Notes: generated from the letters alone by a model not told the origin. 64,000 nt of DNA from Xylanibacter ruminicola (GCF_900107775.1 NZ_FNRF01000001.1:930001-994000); one strand, 5' to 3'; positions 1-9,049 are shown, counted from the stretch's first letter. Numbers and translations: made by a program.

Positions 1-1269
1 GATAAGGATGCTTATCTCTACTCGAAGGAGGATGTCAAACTCGATACTCCCGAGGAGCGAAAGACGGCTTACGATATCGCTACCCAGAGTGTGGTGCTGT
101 TGGAGAACAATGGGGTGCTGCCACTCAAGGAGGTGAAGAACGTGCTCCTTACTGGTCCTAATGCCAACTCTATCTGGGCTATGTGTGGCGACTATACCTA
201 TCCTGCCATGTCGTACTTCTGGAAGAAGGTCGACTATAAGTCGGAGAATCCTCACATCGTGAAACTGCTCGAAGGTATGCAGAACCACAAGCCCGAGGGC
301 GTGAACGTGATGTATTCGCGTGGTTGCGATTGGACCGAGGAGATTGAGACTAAATATGGCGAGCTGGGCGATGCACGTGCTTGGGAGTACGAGTTGCTGC
401 ACCGTAAGGTGGATGCAGGCGAGAAGGCCGACAAAGCCGAAGCCCTGCAGATGGCTAAGGATGCCGATGTGATTATTGCTGCCGTGGGCGAGAACGTGAT
501 GCTTTGTGGTGAGAACCGCGATCGTCAGGGCCTGCGCTTGCCAGGTAAGCAGGAGCAGTTTGTTGAGGAACTCATCCAGACAGGCAAACCTGTAGTGCTG
601 GTGATGTTTGGCGGTAGAGCTCAGGTTATCTCTGGCTTAGCCGAGAAGTGCGCTGCCATCATTCAGGCCTGGTATCCAGGCGAGGAGGGTGGTAATGCTG
701 TGGCCGACATCCTGTATGGTAAGGTATCGCCATCGGCTAAGCTCTCTGTCAGCTATCCTAATGTTGAGATCAACGAGCCTATCTGCTACAACTATGCTGC
801 CGAGAAGGATGCACGTGTTGCATGGCCCTTCGGTTATGGTTTGAGCTATACCACCTTCGAGTATGCTAACTTAGAGGCTACAATCGAGGTTACTACCAAG
901 GACGAGAGCTTTAACCTTACCTTTGATGTGAAGAATACAGGTAAGGTGGCAGCCGATGAGGTGGCACAGATCTATCTCTCGCCTGCCGATAAGAGTCAGC
1001 AGATTCGTCCTATCCAGCTGCAAGGCTTTGCCCGTGTATCGCTGAAGCCCGGTGAGAGCAAGAAGATTAGCGTGAAGATGTACACCGAGCAGTTAGGTTA
1101 TTATACCCATGATGGTCAGCGCCAGTGGAATATCCAGCCTGGCAAGTATGTCATTAAGGTAGGCGCATCTTCGCAGGATATCAAGCTGCAGCAGGAGATT
1201 AACGTAAGTGGCGAAGCTGTTAAAATGCCTCTGAGAAAGTACTATTTCTCGGAGGCTAAGCAGATTTAA
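1..1269 (+). CDS. Glycoside hydrolase family 3 beta-glucosidase/xylosidase, 3' part
   Basis: The gene is cut by the window start; the open frame runs from base 1 and encodes the last 422 residues. What remains is the C-terminal half of a GH3 enzyme: the alpha/beta sandwich with the GENRDRQGLRLPGKQ segment that contributes to the active site, the AWYPGEEGG loop, then FGYGLSYTTFEY leading into a fibronectin-III-like domain. The N-terminal barrel with the nucleophile Asp lies outside, so the substrate (beta-glucoside or beta-xyloside) cannot be decided. GH3 enzymes of this layout in Bacteroidales are usually periplasmic exo-glycosidases that trim oligosaccharides from plant cell walls, which fits the GH43 and GH28 genes nearby. 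No hairpin terminator is evident before the next promoter. Confidence 0.93.
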   Translation, partial: DKDAYLYSKEDVKLDTPEERKTAYDIATQSVVLLENNGVLPLKEVKNVLLTGPNANSIWAMCGDYTYPAMSYFWKKVDYKSENPHIVKLLEGMQNHKPEGVNVMYSRGCDWTEEIETKYGELGDARAWEYELLHRKVDAGEKADKAEALQMAKDADVIIAAVGENVMLCGENRDRQGLRLPGKQEQFVEELIQTGKPVVLVMFGGRAQVISGLAEKCAAIIQAWYPGEEGGNAVADILYGKVSPSAKLSVSYPNVEINEPICYNYAAEKDARVAWPFGYGLSYTTFEYANLEATIEVTTKDESFNLTFDVKNTGKVAADEVAQIYLSPADKSQQIRPIQLQGFARVSLKPGESKKISVKMYTEQLGYYTHDGQRQWNIQPGKYVIKVGASSQDIKLQQEINVSGEAVKMPLRKYYFSEAKQI

Positions 1270-1314
1270 CCTAAAGATAACATTACGATAACTCAATGCT
1301 TGTGCAACTTTTCG

Positions 1315-1322
1315 TACCTTTG
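1315..1322 (+). promoter_or_regulatory. -7 promoter element for the DUF3836-like gene
   Basis: TACCTTTG matches the Bacteroidetes -7 consensus TAnnTTTG and lies 43 bp before the ATG of the next gene. Confidence 0.65.
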
Positions 1323-1365
1323 CAACGTCAAACAGATAAAAATAACAATTTAAAACGATAAAGGT

Positions 1366-1785
1366 ATGAAAGCAATCATCACAGCAGCAATGGTTATCGC
1401 CATGTGTCTTAGCACTGTTAGTTCGTATGCAGCTAACAATCAGAGTGAGGCTCAGAAGGTTGAGTATCGTTATGAATACGATGAGCAGGGTCGCCTTGCC
1501 TTCAAGGAGATGCTGAGCTGGGATGAAGCCACACAGCAGTGGCAGAAGAGCAGCCGCCTGACTTATAAGTACTTTAAGAATGGCTACAATGTAGAGGTAA
1601 GCATGTGGAATGCCGAGAAGCAGACCTATGATATCCCCTCGCAGGTAACACTCTACCGTTCGCAGGCTCCTAATCTTACAACGGTTAAGACCTATAAGAT
1701 GAACGAGGCACACGACAACATGTACCTTACCAGTCGTACGGTAGTCATGGAACCGCTGAACACTTATCTGCTGGCTAGTAAGTAA
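1366..1785 (+). CDS. Small secreted protein, DUF3836-like
   Basis: The gene encodes 139 residues with a clear N-terminal signal peptide (hydrophobic residues 3-20, cleavage near SSYA-A). The mature part is rich in Tyr, Lys and Gln and holds short beta-strand-like motifs such as YRYEYDEQGRL and LTYKYFKNGY, which resemble a single repeat of the kind seen in YD-repeat or sugar-binding beta proteins. Length and layout resemble the DUF3836 family of Bacteroidales, whose function is unknown; I make that match from memory and not with certainty. It is monocistronic: it has its own -7 element and is followed by a hairpin terminator at 1828-1860. A secreted or periplasmic location is the only property I would infer. 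Confidence 0.8.
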   Translation: MKAIITAAMVIAMCLSTVSSYAANNQSEAQKVEYRYEYDEQGRLAFKEMLSWDEATQQWQKSSRLTYKYFKNGYNVEVSMWNAEKQTYDIPSQVTLYRSQAPNLTTVKTYKMNEAHDNMYLTSRTVVMEPLNTYLLASK

Positions 1786-1827
1786 ATTCTCTCTCTTTAA
1801 ATTATAAAAACCCTTAAAGGGTAAAAG

Positions 1828-1860
1828 AATCCGTGGTCAGTTTACACTGATTACGGATTT
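1828..1860 (+). terminator. Rho-independent terminator after the DUF3836-like gene
   Basis: AATCCGT and TCAGT, separated by GG, pair with ACTGA and ACGGATT across a four-base loop. The hairpin is followed by TTTTCTTAG. Confidence 0.7.
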
Positions 1861-1866
1861 TCTTAG

Positions 1867-1874
1867 TAACTTTG
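1867..1874 (+). promoter_or_regulatory. -7 promoter element for DUF3737-patB
   Basis: TAACTTTG matches TAnnTTTG and begins 36 bp before the ATG at 1903, right after the upstream terminator. Confidence 0.7.
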
Positions 1875-1902
1875 CACCCGAATTTATAATAATACAAAAA
1901 CA

Positions 1903-2748
1903 ATGGAACTAATTAGAGGTAAGGAATTTGGAGGCGAGAGGCCTCTGTTTGCCGCTCATGATTTGAGATTAGAAGAGATTACAATTGTAGATGGAGAGTC
2001 TGGTATCAAGCAGTGCCAGAACATGGAATGTTACGATAGCAAGTTCTATGGAAAATACCCTTGGTGGCACGTGGATGGTGCTAAAATCGAACGCTGCTAT
2101 TTTGCACCCGGTTCGCGTTCGGCTATCTGGTACACCAACGATCTGGTGATGAAGGATTGCACCATCGACGGTCCAAAGTTCTTCCGTGAGATGAAGAACG
2201 TAGAGCTGGAGAACGTGGTGATTAACGATGCCGACGAAACTTTCTGGAAGGTAGATGGCTTGAAACTGAAGAATGTGAAGCTGCATGAGGGAACCTATCC
2301 CTTCATGTTCTCTAAGAATATCTATGTAGATGGATTGGAGAGTGATGCCAAATATGTATTCCAGTATTGTGAGAATGTAGAGATTCACAATGCTAAAATT
2401 ATCACGAAGGATTCGTTCTGGGAGTGCGAGAATATCACCATCTACGACTCTACGTTGGATGGTGAGTATCTAGCTTGGCACTCTAAGAATGTGCGTTTGG
2501 TTAACTGTCATCTGGCAGGCGAGCAGCTGCTGTGCTATGCCCAGAACCTGGTACTCGAGAACTGTACCTTTGATGCCGCTTGCGACCGTGTATTTGAGTA
2601 TTCAACCGTTGAGGCCGACATCAAAGGCCATATCGAGAACATTAAGAACCCCACCAGTGGCCACATCGTTGCCGACAGTATAGGTTCGATTACTATCGAT
2701 GAGAACGTGCGTGAACCAAATAATTGTATAATAGAAACAAGAAAATGA
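1903..2748 (+). CDS. DUF3737 family protein (right-handed beta-helix)
   Basis: The gene encodes 281 residues without a signal peptide. The sequence is a series of short repeats with alternating hydrophobic residues and Asn/Cys ladders (for example KNVELENVVIND, KLKNVKLHEG, ENITIYDSTLDG, KNVRLVNCHLAG), the pattern of a parallel beta-helix of the pectate-lyase type. It matches the DUF3737 family (N-terminal MELIRGKEFGGERPLFAAHD), which is cytoplasmic and has no assigned reaction. Its stop codon overlaps the ATG of the patB gene (ATGA), so the two are translationally coupled, and a link to amino-acid or sulfur metabolism is a guess from this context. I see no catalytic motif. Confidence 0.88.
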   Translation: MELIRGKEFGGERPLFAAHDLRLEEITIVDGESGIKQCQNMECYDSKFYGKYPWWHVDGAKIERCYFAPGSRSAIWYTNDLVMKDCTIDGPKFFREMKNVELENVVINDADETFWKVDGLKLKNVKLHEGTYPFMFSKNIYVDGLESDAKYVFQYCENVEIHNAKIITKDSFWECENITIYDSTLDGEYLAWHSKNVRLVNCHLAGEQLLCYAQNLVLENCTFDAACDRVFEYSTVEADIKGHIENIKNPTSGHIVADSIGSITIDENVREPNNCIIETRK

Positions 2749-3905
2749 AATACGATTTTGACGAGTTGGTAGAACGTCGTGGAACGGGATGCGTAAAGTG
2801 GGACGAGGCTGAGAACTGCGATGTAATTCCACTTTGGGTAGCCGATATGGACTTTAAGGCTGCCCCAGCCATACTGGAGGCAGTTCGTAAGCGTGCCGAG
2901 CACGGTGTGTTTGGTTATACTGTGGTTGAGGATGATTACTACGAGGCTGTTATCTCATGGTTCCAGCGTCGCCACGATTGGACAATCCATCGCGAAGAAA
3001 TTCTCTATACCACAGGTGTTGTTCCTGCCATGAGTGTGGCCATCAAGGCCCTCACCATGCCAGGCGAGAAAGTGCTGATTCTCTCGCCCGATTACAACTG
3101 TTTCTTCTCGTCGGTCCGTAACAATGGCTGCGAGGTGCTTGAAACAGCCTTGAAGCGTGTTGGTGATACCTTCGAGGTTGACTGGCAGGATTTTGAAACC
3201 AAGTGTGCTGATGAGAAAACGACTGTCTTCCTGCTGTGCAACCCTCATAACCCCACCGGACGTGTGTGGACTAAGACGGAGTTGATGCAGATGAACGATA
3301 TCTGTCTGAAGTACGGTGTCAAGGTGGTGAGTGATGAGATTCATTGCGAACTGATGATGCCTGGTCACAAGTTCCTGCCGTTTGCAGCTGTGAGCGAGGC
3401 ATGTCGCCAGAACTGTGTCATCCTTAATTCGCCTTCAAAATCGTTCAATATAGCAGGTTTGCAGGCTGCCAACATCATCTGTTCACAGCCTTCATGGCGC
3501 CGCAGATTGGATCGCGCTATCAATATCAACGAGGTGTGCGATCTGAATCCCTTCGGTCCTGTAGCCCTGAAAGCGGCCTATAACGAGAGCGAGGAGTGGA
3601 TTGATGAGCTGAACCAGTATCTCTGGGGTAACTATCAGCTGCTTTGCGAGTTCGTGGCAGAAAACATCCCCCAGTGGAAGGTTTGCAAATTGGAGGGCAC
3701 CTATCTGCCTTGGGTTGATATCTCGGCCATGAATATCACATCGCAGGCCCTATGCGATAAACTGCTTGATGAGGCTAAGGTATGGCTTAATCCTGGCACG
3801 ATGTACGGACCTCAGACAGGCGAGGGTTATGTGCGATTCAACATCGCCACCCAGCGTTCGCGACTGAAAGAAGCCTTGGAAAGAATAAAGGATGCACTCG
3901 GTTGA
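2745..3905 (+). CDS. patB: MalY/PatB family PLP-dependent aminotransferase (cystathionine beta-lyase-like)
   Basis: The gene encodes 386 residues. The start at 2745 gives MKYDFDELVERRGTGCVKW, the conserved beginning of this family; an in-frame start 21 bp upstream would overlap the previous gene further and lacks family support. Class I/II aminotransferase features are visible: LCNPHNPTGRVW, VVSDEIHCEL (PLP pyridine Asp), and SPSKSFNIAGLQ with the Lys that forms the internal aldimine. Members act as C-S lyases that release homocysteine or thiols from cystathionine-type substrates, or as aminotransferases; some MalY proteins also have regulatory roles. It is cytoplasmic and forms an operon with the DUF3737 gene. 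The stop codon lies inside the terminator hairpin. Confidence 0.9.
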   Translation: MKYDFDELVERRGTGCVKWDEAENCDVIPLWVADMDFKAAPAILEAVRKRAEHGVFGYTVVEDDYYEAVISWFQRRHDWTIHREEILYTTGVVPAMSVAIKALTMPGEKVLILSPDYNCFFSSVRNNGCEVLETALKRVGDTFEVDWQDFETKCADEKTTVFLLCNPHNPTGRVWTKTELMQMNDICLKYGVKVVSDEIHCELMMPGHKFLPFAAVSEACRQNCVILNSPSKSFNIAGLQAANIICSQPSWRRRLDRAININEVCDLNPFGPVALKAAYNESEEWIDELNQYLWGNYQLLCEFVAENIPQWKVCKLEGTYLPWVDISAMNITSQALCDKLLDEAKVWLNPGTMYGPQTGEGYVRFNIATQRSRLKEALERIKDALG

Positions 3906-3920
3906 GTGCATCCTTTTTCT
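3890..3920. terminator. Bidirectional terminator between patB and the GH43 gene
   Basis: GGATGCACTC and GAGTGCATCC form a perfect 10-bp stem with a GGTT loop, followed by TTTTTCTTT on the plus strand and an AT-rich tract on the minus strand. The patB stop codon TGA at 3903-3905 lies at the loop. Confidence 0.85.
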
Positions 3921-3923
3921 TTA

Positions 3924-5957
3924 TTAGTTAATAAGGAATATCTTTGTAAGACCGTTGTAGGTTGCCTTAACGGTGGCGCGTCCTTCTACAACTTTGCTTA
4001 TCTCAAACTTCACTTCAGGTACATCAGAAGTGACAACAATGCTTGAGTTGTCGCTTACTTTACCATATACCTGATAGCGGGTCTGGTCGGTATAGCCGTT
4101 CAGATTGGTGAAGCGGATAGGTGTTGTGGGCATGACTAACTTCTGTCCGTCAACCTCAATGTTGACCTGAGGCACAACAGGAGCTTCGAACTTATCGCCA
4201 GCCTTTGAGAAACCGATACCGTGCAGGTCGAACAGTCCCTGAGGGCGCTGAGGTCTGCGTGGGCCCCACTGTGGGCGTATAGGCGCTTCGATTTCTGCAC
4301 CATCAGCCACCAGATAGATAGCGTGCTTACCTGTCAATCCTTCGACTGCAGGTGTGCTTACCTGGTAAATCTTAGCGGTGCGTGGTGCATCGGCTGGAAT
4401 ATCTAGTACGGCAATCTCTTCGCCCTTCCATGGGTTATCCAGACGTACGTGAATCTTAAAGGCACCATGTCCGCCTGGAGTTAGGTTTAGATTCAATGTG
4501 GCGCCATCGCCTTTACTGATGCCTTTAAAGGCCTTGATGCCCTTGGTGTCGGCTTTCAGTCCGCCAAAGCCAAAGTACTTAAAGCCTACAATACCAGTAT
4601 TGGTAATGCCAGCCAGGTCCATCGAGTTGTTCCAGATGTCGTGGTTATCCTGCATCCACTCGTTGCTGTTGGTGCCGCCAGTCATAAAGCAGGCGATACC
4701 AGCCGAATAGTACTGATATGGGGGCAGACCGAAAATCTGGAATCCCTCTGAAGTTACTTCGGCACCAGTATATTCTGTGCCATCGGTAGCCTTGGCTGTC
4801 CAACTGTTATCAGCAGCATATGGATCGTAACCGGTAATCTTTACGGTACCGCCTTTAGCCACAGGTTTCTTGTCCCAAGTAATCTTAACAGGGGCTACCA
4901 TTGCCTGACGGGCATAGCCGAAACCACGTGGTGGACGATGATAGAATACGTACCACTGACCGTTAATCTCCTGCAGCGAGCCATGGGTGTTGTGGGCGGC
5001 ATTGGTGGTAATCAGCTTCGAACCGTCTTCGCCAGTTACTACACCACGCGAGTCAACCAATACACCACCAGAGCGCCAAGGACCTAATGGTGAATCACCA
5101 AAGGCATAACGCAAGGCTGAGTTGGTAGAGCCCTGTCCGTAGTCAGGACCGCTATAACCAGAGAATACCATCACGTATTTGTTGCCTACCTGACGGATGC
5201 TCGAAGCCTCGAAGAAGTTAAACTCGCCAGGATTCTGTCCTTTATAGAGGGCTGGATACTGCGTGCCCTCTGGGTCGCGAACCTTACCGTAACTGGCCGA
5301 AGCGGGGATAAAGTAATCGTGCAGCTCAGTGCCTGGGCGCATAGAGTACATGGTGTTCTGATCCAGCTCACAAGCGGTTGAATGTTGGAAACCATAGAAT
5401 ACGTAGGCACGGAAGCCTTTAGCGTAATCGGGATCCTTTTTGTTCGTTACAGGCTCGATGAATACTGATGGGTCGAAATCAATCAGTGAGCCAGGTAGGC
5501 ACTTGCGACCATCCTCGGTGAGGTTGATAGGGGTGAAGGGACCGTTGGGGCGGTCGCCCTTACAAACCATGGGCACGCGCTGCCAGCCACGAGAGTGGGG
5601 ATACAGATAGTAGGTCTTCTTACCTGTGGCCTTATCCTTTACCTCAACCAAATCTGGGGCAAACATGGTGTCCCACTGACCGTCAACATAATGGGTAAAG
5701 ATAGGACCTTCGTCGCGCCATTGGCTTAAGTCCTCTACAGGTGCCGACCACATGCGGATATCGCTACCGCAGTAGGCTGTGTAGTTGGTGTCGTGCGAAC
5801 CGATAATGTATGCACGGAACTTTCCTGGCTGATCGGGATCCTCAAATACACGAGGTTCGCCATCAGGCAGATGCTCCCAAAGCGGGAGGTAGGGATTCTG
5901 TGCCTGAGCTGATAAAACAGCCAGCAACAGAAGGGGTAACATAAAAAGTCTTTTCAT
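3924..5957 (-). CDS. Secreted glycoside hydrolase family 43 protein with C-terminal beta-sandwich
   Basis: The gene encodes 677 residues with a type I signal peptide (about residues 1-19, ending AQAQ). Residues about 20-390 look like a five-bladed GH43 propeller: EPRVFEDPDQPGKFRAYIIGSHD near the start carries the first acidic residue, followed by MFAPDLVEV, DFDPSVFIE and, near its end, AHNTHGSLQEINGQWYVFYHRPPRG. The remaining 280 or so residues form one or two beta-rich domains, one (QYYSAGIACFMTGG... FKIHVRLDNPWKG) resembling a carbohydrate-binding module family 6 fold. The likely role is removal of arabinose or xylose side chains from plant polysaccharide in the periplasm or at the surface; I cannot assign the subfamily. 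The gene is divergent from the GH28-GH43 fusion, with back-to-back promoters. Confidence 0.85.
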   Translation of the reverse strand: MKRLFMLPLLLLAVLSAQAQNPYLPLWEHLPDGEPRVFEDPDQPGKFRAYIIGSHDTNYTAYCGSDIRMWSAPVEDLSQWRDEGPIFTHYVDGQWDTMFAPDLVEVKDKATGKKTYYLYPHSRGWQRVPMVCKGDRPNGPFTPINLTEDGRKCLPGSLIDFDPSVFIEPVTNKKDPDYAKGFRAYVFYGFQHSTACELDQNTMYSMRPGTELHDYFIPASASYGKVRDPEGTQYPALYKGQNPGEFNFFEASSIRQVGNKYVMVFSGYSGPDYGQGSTNSALRYAFGDSPLGPWRSGGVLVDSRGVVTGEDGSKLITTNAAHNTHGSLQEINGQWYVFYHRPPRGFGYARQAMVAPVKITWDKKPVAKGGTVKITGYDPYAADNSWTAKATDGTEYTGAEVTSEGFQIFGLPPYQYYSAGIACFMTGGTNSNEWMQDNHDIWNNSMDLAGITNTGIVGFKYFGFGGLKADTKGIKAFKGISKGDGATLNLNLTPGGHGAFKIHVRLDNPWKGEEIAVLDIPADAPRTAKIYQVSTPAVEGLTGKHAIYLVADGAEIEAPIRPQWGPRRPQRPQGLFDLHGIGFSKAGDKFEAPVVPQVNIEVDGQKLVMPTTPIRFTNLNGYTDQTRYQVYGKVSDNSSIVVTSDVPEVKFEISKVVEGRATVKATYNGLTKIFLIN

Positions 5958-5992
5958 ATAAATATGGGTTGGGTTTTGTGAAAAATTGCTTG

Positions 5993-6000
5993 CAAATTTA
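5993..6000 (-). promoter_or_regulatory. -7 promoter element for the GH43 gene
   Basis: The minus strand reads TAAATTTG, matching TAnnTTTG, 36 bp before the start codon. Confidence 0.65.
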
Positions 6001-6043
6001 GTAAATTATCTACATTTATGCTGTTATTTTTAAAGGAAATGTT

Positions 6044-6051
6044 TAACTTTG
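6044..6051 (+). promoter_or_regulatory. -7 promoter element for the GH28-GH43 gene
   Basis: TAACTTTG matches TAnnTTTG. It ends only eight bases before the ATG at 6060, so the transcript would have almost no leader. Confidence 0.6.
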
Positions 6052-6059
6052 CAACATAT

Positions 6060-8870
6060 ATGAAAGTAATTGTAACTATTCTGGCGTCTTTGTGTATTGC
6101 ATCGATGCACGCAGCCGACTTTAACATTAAAAGTTATGGTGCCAAAAACGACACCACAGTACTCTCTACGCATGCTTTACAACAGACCATCGACGCTTGC
6201 TCTGATGCAGGTGGTGGTCGTGTGGTGGTGCCTGCTGGTATTTATAAGATTGGTACTATACAACTAAAGAGTCATGTACACTTGTATCTGGAACAAGGAG
6301 CCACGCTCTATGGTAGTACCCGATTAGAGGATTATATACCGATGAAATCGGACTATTTGTCGCTTCGAACACAAACTACCACCATCCAATTGATTTATGC
6401 CGATGGTGTGCAGGATGTGTCGATCGATGGCTTAGGTACCATTGATGGTCGTGGACGGGCCTTTAAGAAACTTTCGTGGAATGATGAGGGTATCACCCGT
6501 CCGCATCTGATTCGCTTTATCCAGAGTCAGGACATCCTGGTGCGTGGTATCACCTTGCGTAATTCGGGCTGCTGGATGCAGCATTACTTGGCTTGCGACC
6601 GTTTGAATATCGATGGAATCAAGGTTTTTAATCGAAATAACTATAATAACGATGCGCTGGATATCGATGGCTGCCATGAGGTGATTGTACGCGGCATGAT
6701 AGCTGATAGCGATGACGATGGTATTACGCTGAAGAGTACCTCGCCCCGTCTTTGCGAAAATGTGCGTATCAGCGACTGTGTGGTATCGAGTCATTGCAAT
6801 GCCGTTAAACTGGGTACTGAGACCAATGGCGGCTTCCGGAATATCAATATCAGTGGCATCGTGGTAAAGCCCAGTTACAATCAGCAGGAGAAGTTCTTCG
6901 GACAGTGGATTGGCTCGTCGGCCATCTCGCTTGAGATAGTTGATGGCGGTGCGCTCGAGAATGTGAATATAGCCGATTTTACCGTCGAAGGTACCGAGTC
7001 GCCTATCTTTGTGCGCTTGGGCCATCGTGGACGTGGCTACAAAACTGGACAGCATATCGATCATGTAGGTTCGATTGATGGTGTACGCATCAATAATATC
7101 CAAATCCGAAATGCCGGTTCTATGGGCTGTTCGATTACAGGTCTGCCAGGCTATCCTGTTCGTAATGTATGGATATCTAATGTGTCTATACATCATAAGG
7201 GAGGGGTGAAGAAGGATCAGTTGACAGAAATTGCCGATTCCATCGCTAATGAGAAGGCTGCTGATTATCCTGAGGCCACCATGTGGGGTAATCTGCCGGC
7301 AAAGGGTTTCTTTGTGCGTCATGCCCGTAACGTACAGTTCTCTAATATCCATGTATCTACTGTTGATGAGGATGTGCGCCCTGATTTTGTGGAAGTAGAT
7401 ACCGAGGGATGGGGCGATCAGGGTGACGGAACATATCGTAACCCTGTACTGAATGCCGATTTTTCTGATCCTGATGTCATCCGTGTGGGCAACAAGTTCT
7501 ATATGGTGGCTTCTGATTTCCACTTTATGGGTATGCAGGTGCTGGAGAGCGACGATATAGTGAACTGGCGTTATATCTCCCAGATTTATCGCCGTTTTAA
7601 CGAGCCTGGCTGGGATGCCAACCAGCATTATGCCGGCGGCTCGTGGGCACCCAGTATCCGCTATCACAACGGCTTGTTCTATGTTTATTTCTGCACACCC
7701 GATGAAGGTCTTTATATGTCAACAGCCAGCAATCCTGCAGGCCCATGGGCACCGCTGCATCTTGTAAAGCGTGTGGCTAAGTGGGAAGATCCTTGTCCGT
7801 TCTGGGATGAAGACGGACAGGCTTATTTAGGACGCAGTCAACATGGCGCTGGTCCAATCATTGTGCATCGCATGTCGGCCGATGGCAAAACGCTGCTCGA
7901 TGAGGGTAAAACGGTATATGAAGGACCTATTGCTGAGGGTACAAAGTTTATGAAACGTAATGGCTGGTACTATCTTATCATTCCTGAGGGTGGTGTTGGT
8001 ACAGGCTGGCAAACTGTTCTCCGTGCTCGTAATATCTATGGGCCTTATGAGCGTCGTATTGTATTAGAGCAAGGTTCTACTAACATTAATGGTCCTCACC
8101 AAGGTGCGCTGGTAGATGCGCCAGATGGCTCCTGGTGGTTCTATCATTTCCAGGAGACACCCGTACTGGGGCGCGTGGTTCATCTGCAGCCTGCCCGTTG
8201 GGAAGCCGATTGGCCTGTGATAGGTGTCGATTATGATAAGAACGGTATAGGCGAACCTGTGGCTGCTTGGAAAAAGCCTGTTTCTTCGGTAGAAACTGCC
8301 AGTTTCCAGACCTGTGACGACTTTAATGGCGTCTTAGGACTGCATTGGCAATGGAATCATAATCCGGTTGATACACATTGGAATCTCACCGATCGCAAAG
8401 GCTGGCTCACACTCAAGGCAATGCCTGCCGATAGTTTGAAACAGGTCCGCAATATGCTTACTCAGAAGGTGATTGGCAATCAGAGTGAGAGCACCACCAA
8501 GGTAAGCATTAAAGGCGGCAGCTATGCAGGACTTTTCTGCTCAGGTAAGTTGTTCTGTGGGGTAGGATTGTGTAAAGATGGTGTGTTTACCGAGTTTGGT
8601 GGACAGCGTAAGCTCGTCGCCAAGGGTAGCTATCAGGAAGTATGGTTCAAGGTAACTAACGATTGCGAGCAGAATCGCCACCTATTTTATTATAGTATAG
8701 ATGGAGAGCATTATCAGCCTGCTGGTTCGGCATTCGCCATGCGCGGCGGTTATTGGAAAGGTATCCGTGTGGGACTGTTTAATTACATTCCTACAGGCAA
8801 AACGTCCGCTAAGAGCCAGTCATCTTCGTATGCTCAATTCGACTATTTCAATCAAATATTCGCCCAATAG
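6060..8870 (+). CDS. GH28-GH43 fusion enzyme (pectin/arabinan side-chain degradation)
   Basis: I place the start at the ATG at 6060, because it begins the signal peptide MKVIVTILASLCIASMHA and a -7 promoter box sits just upstream; an in-frame ATG at 6018 would put 14 odd residues before it. The 936-residue product has a GH28-type beta-helix (about residues 20-455; NNDALDIDG near 196 and DSDDDGITLKS near 216 hold the usual acidic residues), a GH43 propeller (about 461-745; DFSDPDV, WEDPCPFWDEDG, GPIAEGTKF and GPHQGALV), and a C-terminal beta-sandwich of the kind found behind GH43 subfamily 12 domains. The canonical GH28 GHG motif is replaced by CNAVKLGTE. Its likely role is pectin or rhamnogalacturonan breakdown in the periplasm. 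Substrate is inferred. Confidence 0.9.
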   Translation: MKVIVTILASLCIASMHAADFNIKSYGAKNDTTVLSTHALQQTIDACSDAGGGRVVVPAGIYKIGTIQLKSHVHLYLEQGATLYGSTRLEDYIPMKSDYLSLRTQTTTIQLIYADGVQDVSIDGLGTIDGRGRAFKKLSWNDEGITRPHLIRFIQSQDILVRGITLRNSGCWMQHYLACDRLNIDGIKVFNRNNYNNDALDIDGCHEVIVRGMIADSDDDGITLKSTSPRLCENVRISDCVVSSHCNAVKLGTETNGGFRNINISGIVVKPSYNQQEKFFGQWIGSSAISLEIVDGGALENVNIADFTVEGTESPIFVRLGHRGRGYKTGQHIDHVGSIDGVRINNIQIRNAGSMGCSITGLPGYPVRNVWISNVSIHHKGGVKKDQLTEIADSIANEKAADYPEATMWGNLPAKGFFVRHARNVQFSNIHVSTVDEDVRPDFVEVDTEGWGDQGDGTYRNPVLNADFSDPDVIRVGNKFYMVASDFHFMGMQVLESDDIVNWRYISQIYRRFNEPGWDANQHYAGGSWAPSIRYHNGLFYVYFCTPDEGLYMSTASNPAGPWAPLHLVKRVAKWEDPCPFWDEDGQAYLGRSQHGAGPIIVHRMSADGKTLLDEGKTVYEGPIAEGTKFMKRNGWYYLIIPEGGVGTGWQTVLRARNIYGPYERRIVLEQGSTNINGPHQGALVDAPDGSWWFYHFQETPVLGRVVHLQPARWEADWPVIGVDYDKNGIGEPVAAWKKPVSSVETASFQTCDDFNGVLGLHWQWNHNPVDTHWNLTDRKGWLTLKAMPADSLKQVRNMLTQKVIGNQSESTTKVSIKGGSYAGLFCSGKLFCGVGLCKDGVFTEFGGQRKLVAKGSYQEVWFKVTNDCEQNRHLFYYSIDGEHYQPAGSAFAMRGGYWKGIRVGLFNYIPTGKTSAKSQSSSYAQFDYFNQIFAQ

Positions 8871-8894
8871 TTTGGCTGATTGCTAAAAATCTCG

Positions 8895-8902
8895 TACCTT
8901 TG
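8895..8902 (+). promoter_or_regulatory. -7 promoter element for tRNA-Arg
   Basis: TACCTTTG matches TAnnTTTG and ends 17 bp before the mature tRNA. Confidence 0.7.
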
Positions 8903-8919
8903 CACACGAAAGAACACGC

Positions 8920-8991
8920 GCCCTGATAGTTAAATGGATATAACAAGGTCCTCCTAAGACTTAGTTCCGCGTTCGATTCGCGGTCGGGGTA
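8920..8991 (+). tRNA. tRNA-Arg (anticodon CCT)
   Basis: A full cloverleaf can be folded: acceptor GCCCTGA with TCGGGGT, D stem GTTA/TAAC, anticodon stem AGGTC/GACTT with loop CTCCTAA (anticodon CCT, reading AGG), a four-base variable region and T stem CCGCG/CGCGG with loop TTCGATT. No CCA is encoded. It has its own promoter and terminator and stands alone. Confidence 0.93.
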
Positions 8992-8993
8992 CG

Positions 8994-9033
8994 AAAAAAG
9001 AGCTGCATTCCATCTGGAACGCAGCTCTTTTTT
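8994..9033. terminator. Bidirectional terminator between tRNA-Arg and secDF
   Basis: GAGCTGC-TTCC pairs with GGAA-GCAGCTC around ATCT, flanked by A6 and T6, so it can stop transcripts from both directions. Confidence 0.85.
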
Positions 9034-9049
9034 ATATGCGATTGTATGA

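Noticed and set aside
6432..7667. Long antisense frame within the GH28-GH43 gene
   Set aside because: It is a shadow of the biased codons of the plus-strand gene; translation shows no known motifs and no promoter.
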